Of a stretch of DNA of 64,000 bases, positions 43,612-54,860 are shown piece by piece; the first letter of the stretch is position 1; every line of letters starts with the position of its first letter. A program made the position numbers and the translations under genes. The stretch lies in assembly GCA_035772735.1 (NCBI GenBank), contig JASDFA010000010.1, positions 133,055,001 to 133,119,000 of the forward strand, read 5' to 3'. The notes beneath the pieces were generated by a model that worked only from the letters and a program-made list of their open reading frames with translations, made no database searches and had not been told where the DNA came from. This stretch comes from Datura wrightii. Its lineage: Eukaryota > Streptophyta > Magnoliopsida > Solanales > Solanaceae.

Positions 43612-45096
43612 CTAGGCCTGAAACATGTGAGGGTATCTAGCTTTCATACCTTCTTCAGCTTCCCACGTCATTTCCTCACGGTTCCTATTACGCCACAATA
43701 CTTTGACAGATGCAACATCTTTAGTCCTCAACCTGCGAATCTGTCTGTCTAAAATAGCTACGGGAACCTCTTCATATGCTAACTCTTCTGTGACCTGGAC
43801 ATCCTGAACTGGAACTACTGTAGAAGGGTCCCCTACGAACTTCCTCAACATAGAGACATGGAATACTGTGTGAACAGATGCTAACTCCAGAGGCAAGTTC
43901 AATTCGTATGCAACTTGGCCTATTCTTCGCCGAATCTGATATGGCCCAATGAACCTCGGGCTAAGCTTGCCCTTCTTGCCAAATCTCATTACCCCTTTCA
44001 TTGGGGACACCTTCAGATATACCCAGTCATTTACCGCAAATTCTAGATTTCTGCGTCGCGTATCTGCATAAGACTTCTGGAGGCTCTGAGCAGTCAGTAA
44101 TCGTTCTCGGATAAGCTTTACCTTTTCCTCTGATTGCCAAACAATGTCTGGGCCAACCAATGCTGATTCCCCCACTTCAAACTAGCCCACTGGCGATCTA
44201 CATTTTCGCCCGTATAATGCCTCGAAAGGCGCCATCTGAATAGCTGAATGGTAGCTATTATTATAAGCAAATTCAATCAACGACAGATGCTCATCCCAAT
44301 TACCCCCAAAATCTAATACATATGCTCGCAACATATCTTCGAGCATCTGAATTGTAAGTTCAGCCTGCCCATCTGTCTGAGGATGGAATGCTGTGCTCAA
44401 GTTAATCTGCGTTCCCAAACCTTTCTGAAATGACTGCCAGAATCTAGCTGTGAACTATGCTCCCCTATCTGAAATAATGGATACTGGCACTCCATGCAAT
44501 CTTACTATTTCTCTGATATATAATTCGACATAATCCTCAGCTGAAAAGGTAGCCTTCACTGGCAGAAAATGAGCTGATTTTGTCAGCCTGTCAACTATTA
44601 CCCAAATGGAATCATTTCTGTGTCTGGTACGAGGTAACCCTGTTACAAAATCCATGCTTTCCGCTTCCCATTTCCACATAGGCACCGTTATATCTTGCGT
44701 CAAACCGCCCGGCTTCTGGTGCTCCGCTTTCACTTGCTGATAGTTAGAACATCTAAATACAAATTCGGTGATCTCAGCTTTCATACCTGGCCACCAGTAG
44801 ATGTCTCTGATGTCGTGGTACATCTTCGTCACTCCTGGATGAAGGGAATAGCGAGCGTAATGTACCTCATGCATGATCCGTCCGCGAAGCCCTGAAACAT
44901 TCGGGACACAGAGGTGGCCCTTACAACGTAGCACATCATCCTCAGTTATCTGAAAATATGACTCCTTACCTCTCTGAGTTCTATCTCTGAGCTGGACTAA
45001 ATCAGGGTCCTCGTACTATCGTTCTTTCACCTTTGTAACTAATGATGACATAGCAGAATTCTGAATTACCGCTCCATTATTTTCTGTTTCCATTAC
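43612..45096 (-). pseudogene. Element 5 integrase and chromodomain-like tail
   Basis: It continues the pol frame after a TGA at 45094-45096. The zinc region is HEVHYARYSLHPGVTKMYHD...FRCSNYQQVKAEHQ (the last Cys of the HHCC finger is Tyr). The DDE core has SMDFVTGLPRTRHR (near 44650), SIISDRGA followed by a TAG (near 44456), and FHPQTDGQAELTIQMLEDM with the Glu. A TAG near 44180 stands where the family has Trp. The last 187 codons (44175-43612) are open: VYLKVSPMKGVMRFGKKGKL, FHVSMLRKFVGDP, then ILDRQIRRLRTKDVASVKVL and MTWEAEEGMKARYPHMF, the chromodomain-like end. It would join element DNA to the host genome. Four stops (including 45024) silence it. Confidence 0.88.
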
Positions 45097-47226
45097 TCAA
45101 ACGGCTAAACCAGCTAACTGATGAATTTCTTTGGCTAGCTCCCGCTTCTCAGGTCGCAAATACGCCAAACTCCCCATTGACTTACGGCTTAGGGCATCTG
45201 CTACAACATTAGCTTTTCCGGGGTGGTATAGAATATTCACATCATAATCTTTTAACAGCTCCAACCAGCGGCGTTGCCGTAGATTCAACTCCCTCTGAGT
45301 GAAGATGTACTGTAGGCTCTTATGATCTGTGTAAATATCAACATGGACGCCGTACAGGTAATGCCTCCACATCTTTAAGGCGTGGATTACTGCGGCCAAT
45401 TCCAGGTCGTGGGTAGGGTAATTCTTTTCGTGTTTCCTCAGCTGTCTGGAAGCATATGCAATTACTCTACCATGCTGCATCAACACACAACCCAACCCGA
45501 CACCTAACGCGTCGCAATAGACTGAATAACCTTCTGTGCCTTCCGGCAATGCCAACACTGGGGCGGAGGTTAATCTGTCTTTCAGTTCCTGGAAGCTCTG
45601 CTCACATGCCTCTGTCCATTGAAACTTTGCTGCTTTCTGTGTCAATTTGGTTAGAGGTGCCGCAATGGTCGAGAACCCTTCAACGAACCTTCTGTAATAC
45701 CCCGCCAACCCCAGAAAGCTACGAACTTCAGTCGGAGTGGTAGGCCTAGGCCATGACTTAACTGCTTCTATTTTTTGCTTGTCTACCTGTATACCAGCAT
45801 CCGACACGATATGTCCTAAAAGGGCCACTGAGTTAAGCCAGAATTCACACTTAGAAAATTTAGCATACAACTGACGGTCCCTGAGAATCTGGAGCACTGT
45901 CCGCAAATGAGTCCGGTGATCTGCTTCAGAGCGAGAATACACCAGAATGTCATCAATGAATACTATTACGAACAAGTCCAGGAAAGGTCTGAAAATATTG
46001 TTCATCAGGTCCATGAAGACTGCTGGGGCATTCGTTAACTTGAAGGACATAACTAGAAATTCAAAATGCCCATATCGGGTCCTGAACGCTGTCTTAGGAA
46101 TATCTCTCTCACGTACTCGGACCTGGTGATATCCGGACTGCAAGTCAATCTTAGAAAAGTATCTGGCTCCCTGCAACTGATCAAATAAGTCGTCAATTCT
46201 GGGGAGCGGGTACTTGTTCTTTACCGTAACTTTGTTTAATTGCCGGTCATCTATGCATATTCGGAGCGAGCCATCTTTCTTTCTCACAAATAAAACTGGC
46301 GCACCCCACGGTGAAGTACTCGGCCTGATAAAACCTTTATCCAATAAATCTTTCAACTGCTCTTTTAATTCTCTGAGTTCTGCAGGAGCCATACGATAGG
46401 GAGGAATTGATATCGGTTGATTGCCTGGTAACAAGTCAATAGCAAAGTCTATTTCCCTTTCTGGGGGAATACCATGTAAGTCATCAGGAAACACATCAGG
46501 GAATTCATTCACCACTGGTACAGACTGGAGTGTCGGAGATTCTGCTTGGACATCCTGAACTCTGACCAGATGGTAAATACACCCCTTAGATATCAACTTT
46601 CTCGCCTGAAGGTAGGAAATAAACCTACCTTTTGGCGTAGCGGTGCTGCCCTTCCACTCCCGCACTGCTTCTCCTGGGAAGTGGAATCGGACCGTCTTGG
46701 TCCAACATTCAACGTTGGCAAAACACGGTACTAACCAGTTCATACCCATTATGGCATCGAAGTCTATCATTTCTAACTCGACCAGATCTACTGTGGTCTG
46801 ACGGTCAGCAACCTCTACTGTACACCCGCGGTAGATTCGGCTAGCTGTGATAGAGTCACCGACGGGCGTGGATACTAAAAAGGGCTGCTGCAATAATTCT
46901 TGTGTAATACTAAACTTTCGTGCCACCAATGGAGTAATGTAGGACAAAGTAGACCCTGGATCAATCAACACATAAGCAGGGTGTGAGCAGATAGTTAGCA
47001 TACCTGTCACAACATCAGGCGACGCATCCGAATCTTGCCTCCCTGGTAAAGCATATGTGCGGCTTGGACCCGCACCTGTACTAGAGGTCTCTGATCTGCC
47101 CCGACCCCTGCCTGCTGAACCTGAGGGCCTGCGCCCTGTCGAGGATGCTGTGGCTCGTGACCCCGCAGATGCCCTATCCTGTCTATCCCAGTCCTCTCGA
47201 CCTCTGGCTGGGCAATCTTTCATCAA
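45097..47226 (-). CDS. pol: Element 5 protease, reverse transcriptase and RNase H (open 709 codons)
   Basis: Part of the Gag-Pol polyprotein that copies element RNA to DNA in cytoplasmic particles. It opens with the end of the Gag knuckle (MMKDCPARGRED). The Ser/Arg-rich linker is followed by protease (active site LIDPGSTLSYI, Asp89). RT spans about 220-480 (PEREIDFAIDLLP, FVRKKDGSLRICIDDRQL, FSKIDLQSGYHQ with Asp361, and FIDDILVY with Asp425 and Asp426), so its catalytic triad is intact. RNase H has YCDALG (Asp572), DLEL (Glu609), YTDHKS (Asp634) and VADALS (Asp677), also intact. The true start is upstream in gag. The ORF ends at a TGA where the family continues into integrase, probably a CGA-to-TGA change. 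Confidence 0.93.
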   Translation of the reverse strand: MMKDCPARGREDWDRQDRASAGSRATASSTGRRPSGSAGRGRGRSETSSTGAGPSRTYALPGRQDSDASPDVVTGMLTICSHPAYVLIDPGSTLSYITPLVARKFSITQELLQQPFLVSTPVGDSITASRIYRGCTVEVADRQTTVDLVELEMIDFDAIMGMNWLVPCFANVECWTKTVRFHFPGEAVREWKGSTATPKGRFISYLQARKLISKGCIYHLVRVQDVQAESPTLQSVPVVNEFPDVFPDDLHGIPPEREIDFAIDLLPGNQPISIPPYRMAPAELRELKEQLKDLLDKGFIRPSTSPWGAPVLFVRKKDGSLRICIDDRQLNKVTVKNKYPLPRIDDLFDQLQGARYFSKIDLQSGYHQVRVRERDIPKTAFRTRYGHFEFLVMSFKLTNAPAVFMDLMNNIFRPFLDLFVIVFIDDILVYSRSEADHRTHLRTVLQILRDRQLYAKFSKCEFWLNSVALLGHIVSDAGIQVDKQKIEAVKSWPRPTTPTEVRSFLGLAGYYRRFVEGFSTIAAPLTKLTQKAAKFQWTEACEQSFQELKDRLTSAPVLALPEGTEGYSVYCDALGVGLGCVLMQHGRVIAYASRQLRKHEKNYPTHDLELAAVIHALKMWRHYLYGVHVDIYTDHKSLQYIFTQRELNLRQRRWLELLKDYDVNILYHPGKANVVADALSRKSMGSLAYLRPEKRELAKEIHQLAGLAV

Positions 47227-48395
47227 ATGGCCTTCTTGGCCACAAATATAACACGCAGTGGAGCCATATCTGCATGCTCCAGGATGGCGTCGACTGCATA
47301 TAGGGCAAAGTGGTAGGTATACCTACTCTGCTCCGCCCTTCTCTATACTGGTGAATCTGCCATCTGCGAGCTTCTACCAGTCACTGACTGCCCCCTGCGG
47401 CTGAATCTACCTCCCTGCGACTGTGGCGGAGGCGGGGGCCTGGGCGGCCTGTCTGACAATTGTGGCCTGGGTCCTCCCCGGGCCTCCCTATGTAACCCAA
47501 CTGGCCTGTCCCGGCGACGCTGTTCCTGATTGACCCTTCTGATCTCCCGATGTCACTGTCTGATGCCCTCAATATTCGGGGAAAATGCCTGAATTCGAGC
47601 AATGTCCATGTCCTCTCGCAGTGTGGCCGTAATACAAGTCTCAACATATTCTGAATTCAACCCCATAATAAAACGGTGCACTCTGGATGCCATGGTATCA
47701 ACAAAGGCCGGTGCATATCGAGCCAAAGAATCAAACCGCAAGGAATATTCCCGAACACTCATGGCCCCCTGCTCCAGATGTAGGAACTAATCTACCCGAG
47801 CCTGTCGGATCTCCCGCGGCAAATAGTGATCCAAAAAAGCTCCTGAAAAGCTGGACCAGGTGGGAGGGGAAGCATCTCTCCCTCGGGACCTTTCCCAGCT
47901 TTCATACCATAACACGATGATATCCCGTAACCGGAATGCTGCCAATTCAACTGATTCTGTGGGCGTGGCATGCATAACCCTGAAGATTCTCTGCATTTGA
48001 TCCAGAAAATCCTGAGGGTCCTCTGTCCGGTTCGAACTTGTAAACTGTGGGGGATTCAGGGCTAAGAACTCTCGGACCCTCAAACTACCGGGCCCTCCTA
48101 ATGACTCTGCAACTGTAGATGGCATTGGCTGACGCTGAGCAGCCATCATCTGTGCTAACATAACTACAACACTCCTAACCTCCTGGTCGGAAGGTGTCGG
48201 TATGGGGACTGCCGAAGGTAATGTCGCCCCAAGTGGCTCTTGACGTGGTGGAGACTGCTGAGGAGGCTGGGACGATGCCTCTGTAGTGCCCTCTGATCGG
48301 GCTGTTTCTAAACGAGGGTGAGGCATCCTACTGGTGCCTTCCCCTGCTGCAACATCTAAGCTCCGACCTGTGATAGGATGTTGCTGGTCTGACAT
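47227..48395 (-). pseudogene. gag: Element 5 gag
   Basis: ATG at 48395 (MSDQQHPITGRSLDVAAGEG). A Pro/Gln-rich N-terminus is followed by the gag domain (REFLALNPPQFTSSNRTEDP, DFLDQMQRIFRVMHAT, AAFRLRDIIVLWYESW, FLDHYLPREIRQARVD). A TAG at 47787-47789 stands where the family has Gln. The frame continues FLHLEQGAMSVREYSLRFDS, MASRVHRFIMGLNS and CITATLREDMDIARIQAF, then a TGA near 47553. A poorly conserved linker leads to the double knuckle CPICSRRHPGAC...CYICGQEGHLMKDC (about 47310-47212), in good condition. Only a few stops separate it from an intact Gag. Confidence 0.85.
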
Positions 48396-48588
48396 TATCT
48401 GTAACCAAAGAATATAGTAAGCTTTTAGGGACTCAACCCTATACTGTACCGCTCTACAGCACGACTGAATAAGAATGAAAGACATCCTATCATGCCTTGC
48501 AGCCTCCTACCCATAGTATGTGGTGCACAACACATCCATGGGCAGGACTTTACTTAGCACGGCTTGCAGACTCCTTGAGATGCGACCT
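48396..48588 (-). other. 5' leader of element 5
   Basis: Non-coding leader between primer site and gag ATG. It is open in the gag frame back to 48485, but the ATG at 48395 gives the N-terminus typical of the family. Confidence 0.5.
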
Positions 48589-48600
48589 GCTCTAATACCA
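48589..48600 (-). other. Primer binding site of element 5 (initiator tRNA-Met)
   Basis: Minus strand TGGTATTAGAGC, starting 4 nt after the LTR. It differs from the standard TGGTATCAGAGC by one C-to-T. Confidence 0.88.
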
Positions 48601-48604
48601 AGTT

Positions 48605-51192
48605 TGTCACGCCCCGCCTTGGGGGGGGGGTATGACTGGCACCTGGTGCCCTATTAGGACCTGTACTGCTGGACTGCTAAGCCTGGGCACATCTAGTGCC
48701 TGGCTGGCTCTAACTCACATTTCTGGAAACAAAGGGCTATATAACGGCTGTAAACACAGCCCCCGGCCCATTGGCCTATAGCCTCCTGTACCTGTACCGA
48801 CAGCTAACCAGAAACATATCAATTTAGGGAATCCTATGCGGGCCGACAAGGCCACCATGCTGTCTAGTTATCTATAACTCAATCCTGAAGTACTAGAAAG
48901 CAACGTGACCGGCAAGGTCACCACTACTGGCAAACTATGGCCCCACACGGCCAACATAAAAGAAAGAAAGAGTACTAACAGCTATACAACTGCACGGCCT
49001 CACACGACTAGCTCATCTGACCACAGGGAAATATATACAGACTGCAAGCCTCTAGGAATAGCAATAGAAATGATCGGGACAGGGCCCCGACCTACCCGTA
49101 CTATACAACCAAAAGAAAATGAAATACACTTCTGGAATTCAGTCTCCGGATGACAGGAGCTAAATACTCGATCGCTGATAGGAATTATGTAGTATCGCCT
49201 GCTCGTCTATGAGTTCCTGCAGGCAAGTAATGCAGGGCCCCACCGGGCGTCAGTACCACTGGTACTAAGTATGTAAAGCAATAACTGAAAGCAAAATCTG
49301 AAAACAACAATGTAACTGATGAAACTGAAGTAGAAAGAAATAGATTAACTGTCTAATAATGTAAGTCATACCTTCTCTCAATTATACTGGAAGGAGTAGG
49401 AGTCATACCTGAGAATTTATCGTTCTACTGTCGATCTACTCGTATCTACTGTAACACGATATAACATATCATAACATATATAGCACACACAAACCTTACC
49501 CGGCCCCCATAAACCGGGAGGTACAACAAGCACAAAATCTATACCCCTACCCCGGTCATCCCATCTCCTATAAACCTATAAGCATCCTGCCGGTCCCCTA
49601 GGTAGGCACTTGGGCTCGCTAAGCCCCTGACTATAACTGCATCTGAGTCTGGAGGACTCCTGAATCAACACCCGGGCGTATCCGCTCGACAGGGGTGTGT
49701 AAGAGTCGACCAAGGCATAATATGGGGAAAACTGGCATCCCATCTTCGTCCCCTGTGGGACGGCATGCCACTCCATAGAGCGACGTATCCTCGTCCTCTG
49801 GCGGACGAGTCGATACAGCTATCAACCCTGGGGCGGTCATGGATGCTAGGTAGTCCAACCCCAAACAATACAACAGTCTCAACTAGTAATACTATCTGCA
49901 TGTCCCACATACTGAAGCTAATAGTGGTAAAGTATTTGTATATACTATATGCTGAGCTAGTGATAGTAATATGTACGTACTTAACACATGCTGAGGCTGG
50001 TAATAGTATATATGTATAAATATAGTCTTCTACCAGACTACATTGGGTCTAATGCTGAACATGATATAGTCTTTCTGCTGAAACTATGCTGTATACTGAG
50101 TTTCCATAGTAACATGATTTACTAGTTCTAATATGCTGTCTACCTTCACTTTAACTTATCGTTCTATTTCTGAGATGTCTTACAGATATTACATTGCTTT
50201 ACTGGGTTTCAACTGAATACAATGATATCCTAACATTCTGTGTCATATCACATACTGAGCATACTGTGCAGATTCTAACTCTTGTATTAGGATCTATATC
50301 GGGCTAGCAAGTTTTGCGCAAATTATAACTCGATACTTCTAATACCGTACCAACATTCATAATAAGCGTAACACATGACTTCTGAACATTCTACTGACCT
50401 TTAAATTACTGTACTGTACCAAGATTACTAACTTGCTGAGGAAACTAGCTTTACATACCTTATCCTTGAACTATTCGTCTGTCGGACGAGGCTCGGCCGG
50501 TACTTCAACTGTTTTCTCCCAACTGCATTCATACATATGTCAATCAATACTAAATACAACTTTACTTTAAAGAGTAATATCACTTTCGATATAGTTTATA
50601 GCCTAAACTTAGGCTTATCAAAAGACGGTCGAAAACTCGCTATTTTTCAGAGGTCCAGAAGGGAGAAATATTCACTTCACAGCTAGTAACGCATAGACAC
50701 TAGTTTAGAGCAATTCCACTTACCTTAGCTCGGTGGCTCGATGATTCGTCGGCCGTATTTCACGAAACTAAATCCGTAGGAATGCTCTCTGCTACTAAAT
50801 ACCTCAGTATCTGGAGTTAATTTGAGTTTGGACAACGTTTAGCAGCATAATCGGACGAAAATTATAATACCTCCTTCGTTCTTACCTTCTCTCTGCTGCT
50901 TACTCTCTGTTTTCTAGAAAATTATAAGTGTATAAATGATTTAAAACCGAAGTGGGCTTTATATACTTGGGCCTGGACAAGGCCAACGTGTCACGGAGCC
51001 AACACGGAGGCCTCTCCTCCGTGACACGCTGCCATCGCGGAGGGGCTCTGCCTCGGCTCCTTCCGTGATGGTTTGATAGGTTTCTCGTCCGATCTTTTCC
51101 CAGGCCTTTCTCCAGCACGTATGGCCTTCAAATATGCTTAACCAACATGCGAATAGGTCATCTAGGTGCCGGGAATTCTACGGGGTATAACA
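48605..51192 (-). repeat. Element 5 right LTR (5' LTR in element orientation)
   Basis: It matches 40764-43348 closely. G-run of 10 at 48621-48630. Reversed TATA box at 50957-50965 and palindromic module at 50985-51070. It is followed by TSD TGTCG (51193-51197). Confidence 0.93.
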
Positions 51193-51197
51193 TGTCG

Positions 51198-51744
51198 GTC
51201 CCTGAGAGTCTAAGAAACTATCCTCACGTGGTCTGTATGTTCCTCCTCCGTTCTGAAGTAGACCAGAATATCGTCTATGAAGACAATAACGAACATGTCC
51301 AAGTACCACTTGAATACCCTGTTCATCAAATTCATAAAATCTGTAGGAGCATTCATTTGTCAAAAAGACATAACTATGAATTCGTAGTGACCATACCGAG
51401 TCCTGAAGGTTGTTTTCATAATGTCACATTCTTTGACCCTAAGCTGATAGTATCCTGATCTAAGAACTGCCTCGGAAAAATAGCTAGCTCCTTAGAGTTG
51501 GTCGAATAATTCATTAATCCTGGGTAAAGGATATCTATTCTTAACTATGACCTTATTCAGCTGACGGTGTGTATCGTCCTTATTTAGCACGAATAGGACT
51601 GGGGAATCCCATGGAGAGATGTCGGGTCTGATGCAACCCTTATCTAAGAGGTCCTTCAGCTGTTCCTTTAGCTCTTTAAGCTCAAGTGGAGCCATTCTGT
51701 ATGGAGGAATTCAGATAGGTTTGGTATTTAGGAGAAGGTCTATG
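51198..51744 (-). pseudogene. Element 4 reverse transcriptase, middle piece
   Basis: Minus strand: MAPLELKELKEQLKDLLDKG (near 51690), SPWDSPVLFVLNKDD, RQLNKVIVKNRYPLPRINEL, then VIVFIDDILVYF near 51290-51255 with the FIDD pair kept. Frameshifts near 51490 and 51570, and the R-K-K-D-G-S segment is shortened. The piece lies between element 5 and the solo LTR. Confidence 0.83.
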
Positions 51745-51749
51745 CAAAA

Positions 51750-54286
51750 TGTTACACCCCGTAAATTTTAAATGAATAAATAGCCTAATGGCATGTTGGT
51801 TAAGGGATTTAGAAAAAAAAACTAGAGAAAGTCGATTTTCCTCTTTAACATAACAATTTTCCAGCAAACAGGGGGTTAAGACAATATTAAGGCAAACCCA
51901 TATTATATATATATAATTCCTTCCAATTACGCTGCGAAACGCGGTCTAAACTCCGTTCCGGCTTAGATACTGAGGTATAAAGCTGCAGAGGGCAATCCTA
52001 CAGAGTTGGTTTCGTGAAATTTGGCCGGCGAAACATCGTGCTACCAAGGTAAAGTAAATAGAATTGCTTTAAATTAGTACCAATGTGTTCCTAGCCTTGC
52101 AGTGAGCATTTATCCCTTCTGGACTATCGAGAAATAACGAGTTTTCGACCGTTTTCCGAAAGGTTGAAGTTTGGGATAAATATATATCAAAAGTGATAAT
52201 TTCTCCCAGATATTAATGTATTTAGTTCTAATTGAGATGTATATGAATGTAGTTGGGAGAAACAACAGAAATACCGACGGAAATCACATCGGTCAGTCGG
52301 GTACTCAGAAACCAGGTATGTAAAGCTATTCTTTCGGCAAGCCAGGAAGTACAGTCTAGAAAATAAATAGAATAAAGACTATTAATAGATACCCAACGTA
52401 CAAGAACGATTTTAGTATAATTTCCAGCAAGCATGCTAGTGTATTATTACGTATCATGTGATAATCAGAATAACGGATAGTCAGATGATTTTAGATAGTA
52501 ATGTGGTATCAGCTAGTAGCTTAGCATGTTCTTACGTAATACCCAGAATGGAAATTGTAAAAGTAGTACAATGAATTAGCAAGATTACAGACAGTATGTA
52601 TTACATTCGTTGAGACTGTATCCGGTAACAGATGGCACATCTTATGTTATTGAGCTATATACAGTTATAGATGGCATGTTCTATGTTTTTGAGTTATACC
52701 CAGATGTAATCAGATAAGTAATCAGATATAGAAATAGCTCCAAATACAGATGTAGCTCCAGGAATAGATATGGCTCTAGAAACTGATATAGCTTTAGATC
52801 ACGGATAACAATAATCAGATAAATAGATAAGGGCCAGGTAGAAGTTAGTCCAGCAATCAGAAAACAGTGTAAAGTAGGATATAACATCAGTTGTTTAGTA
52901 CGGACTGGCCTTGAAATAAAAGAAGAGAATATGATTAGTATTTTTCATTTGAGCATGCTTGTTGTGTATGTGATTTGCATGTTGAGACTTGTTATGGCAT
53001 GTGGGTACCCTTTAGCATCCCCGCCGCCCCTGGGTTATAGCTGTGTCGATACCAGATTCAGATACCACCACCAGCTGGGCGATGCCGTCCGCCTAGAGGA
53101 TGATGATGGCCGACCACCATAATAATACAGTTCAGATTACCCTGCTTGCAAGGGTAGTTCAGTTTACTTTGCGCAGAGCCAGATTACCCTGTTTACAGGG
53201 GCAGATTACTTTGTGTGCGCTTGTGGCCCGGGGCAGTTTCAGATACAGATTTTTATAAAATTACCCTGTTGCGTGCTTGCACCCAGGGGAAGTTTCAGTC
53301 ACAGATACAGCAACAGATTACCCCGTGAGCGCTTGCAACCAGAGGCAGGAGTCTTCGGACTCAGACACAGTTTATTTTCAGAGGCCAAGGCCTGAGCTAC
53401 GTACCCAAGGGGGCCGGTAGGAGGAGCTCACAGTTATGAGATGAGTGGAGTGACTTATTTTTGGTTGGTTTAGACCCGGGTAGGGGTAAATAGATTGTTC
53501 TGTTGGTTGGCACCTTCCGGCTTATGGGGGTCGGTCAGGTATTGTGTGTATTTATATGTATATCTATATGTGCTATTAGTTACTGATAGACAGTAGGACG
53601 ACACGTCGTCAGGTACGCCTAGTTTAGTTGCAGAATAGGTAAACTCTCCCCAGTTATCCTCAGCCAGATAGACTCAGCTACTTCCTACTTATATGTCATG
53701 TTATTGTTGCTATCCATTTCAGTTGTATATTTCAATTTGCTTTACATGCTCAGTACCTGTGGTACTGACGCCCGTGGGGTGCTGCATTGCTTGCCTGTAG
53801 GTACACATAGACGAGGAGTCGATCCCTCGTGATCCAGTCAGCAGAGTTATCAGCTCCTATCCTACAGAGCTAGACAGTTGGAGGTTGTTCCTATTTCCTT
53901 TTTGATTACAGTTTGGGTAGGTCGGGGCCCTGTCCCGACCATTCTATTATTACTTCCTAGAGGCTTGCAGTCTGATGTTTCCTGTGGTGGTGGAGCCGGT
54001 CGTGTGGGGCCGTGCATGTTTATATGTGTTTAGTTGTTGATGTTGGCCGTGTGGGGCCTTCTTTTGGTTATAATTAGGGACCTTGTTGGTTACAAATGTG
54101 AATAGCAGTTGCTTCAGATTATAGTGTCATTGTTTTGGTTAACTGTTGTGCATTGCAGGTGGCTATAGGCCTAATTGGCCGGAGGCTGTATTTACAGCCA
54201 CTATACAGCCGGTTCGTTTCTTGATATAGAGCCAGAGTCTAGCAGGCACCAGGTGCCCGTCATACCCCCCAAGGTGGGGTGTGACA
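51750..54286 (+). repeat. Solo LTR, distant relative of the element 5 family
   Basis: 2537 bp from TGTTACACCCCG to GGGGTGTGACA, flanked by exact TSD CAAAA (51745-51749 and 54287-54291) and with no internal region. The end resembles the element 5 LTR (GCCTATAGGCC/GGCCTATAGGC, GTACTGACGCCCG(T/G)GGGG, CATAGACGAG). It formed by recombination between the two LTRs of a full element. TATATATATA occurs near 51905. It lacks the GTGTCACGG module of element 5. Short ORFs inside are not genes. Confidence 0.9.
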
Positions 54287-54291
54287 CAAAA

Positions 54292-54860
54292 GTCTATACC
54301 GCTCGAGAGGGACTCTGGGAAGATCTTCAGGAAGTAAATCTGGGAACTCATTTATGACTGGAACCGATTAAAGAGATGGGGCTTCATAACTAGAATCCTT
54401 GACCCTATCCAAGTGATAAATCTACCCCTTTGAGATCATTTTCCTAGGCTTAAGATATGAGATAAATCGACCTTTCGACGCGTAAGTACTACCCTTCCAC
54501 TCTAGGATTGGTTCATTAGGAAACTAGAATCTAATGACTCTAGTTCTGTAGCCAACTGAGACATAGCAAGAGTATATCCAGTCCATGCGAAGAATGAAGT
54601 CAAAATCAACCATATCTAACTCTACTAGATCAACTATGGTGACTTTATGTAATTCTGTGACCGAACAATTCCTGTATACCCGATTGGCTCTAACTGACTC
54701 ACCAACCGAAGTAGAGACTAAAAATGATTCTGAGAGAATTTTTGAACTAATATCAAACTGGATTGCACTGTAAGGAGTCATGAAACAAAGTGTGGCTCCT
54801 AGATCTAGTAATGTATAAACATTTATCTGAAAGAGGCGTAACATACCAGTGACTACGTCA
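54292..54860 (-). pseudogene. Element 4 protease and start of reverse transcriptase
   Basis: Minus-strand ORF from 54844: YTLLDLGATLCFMTPYSAI (active site D-L-G-A), VSTSVGESVRANRVYRNCSV and VDLVELDMVDFDFILRMDW. The sequence after it (54520-54292) corresponds to LEWKG...FISYL and HLVRVKD. Stops occur in the latter part. Confidence 0.78.

Larger units (their letters stand above)
40764..51192 (-). mobile_element. Element 5: complete chromovirus, best preserved in the window
   Basis: 10.4 kb with LTRs 40764-43348 and 48605-51192, exact TSD TGTCG, tRNA-iMet primer site, gag, protease-RT-RNase H open for 709 codons, integrase and chromodomain-like tail. The LTRs are very similar by eye, apart from indels including a G-run length change. 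Only a few stops interrupt gag-pol. It is inserted in the reverse transcriptase of element 4. Confidence 0.93.

Noticed and set aside
46546..47251. Plus-strand ORFs opposite element 5 pol
   Set aside because: Antisense shadows of a clearly coding minus-strand frame.
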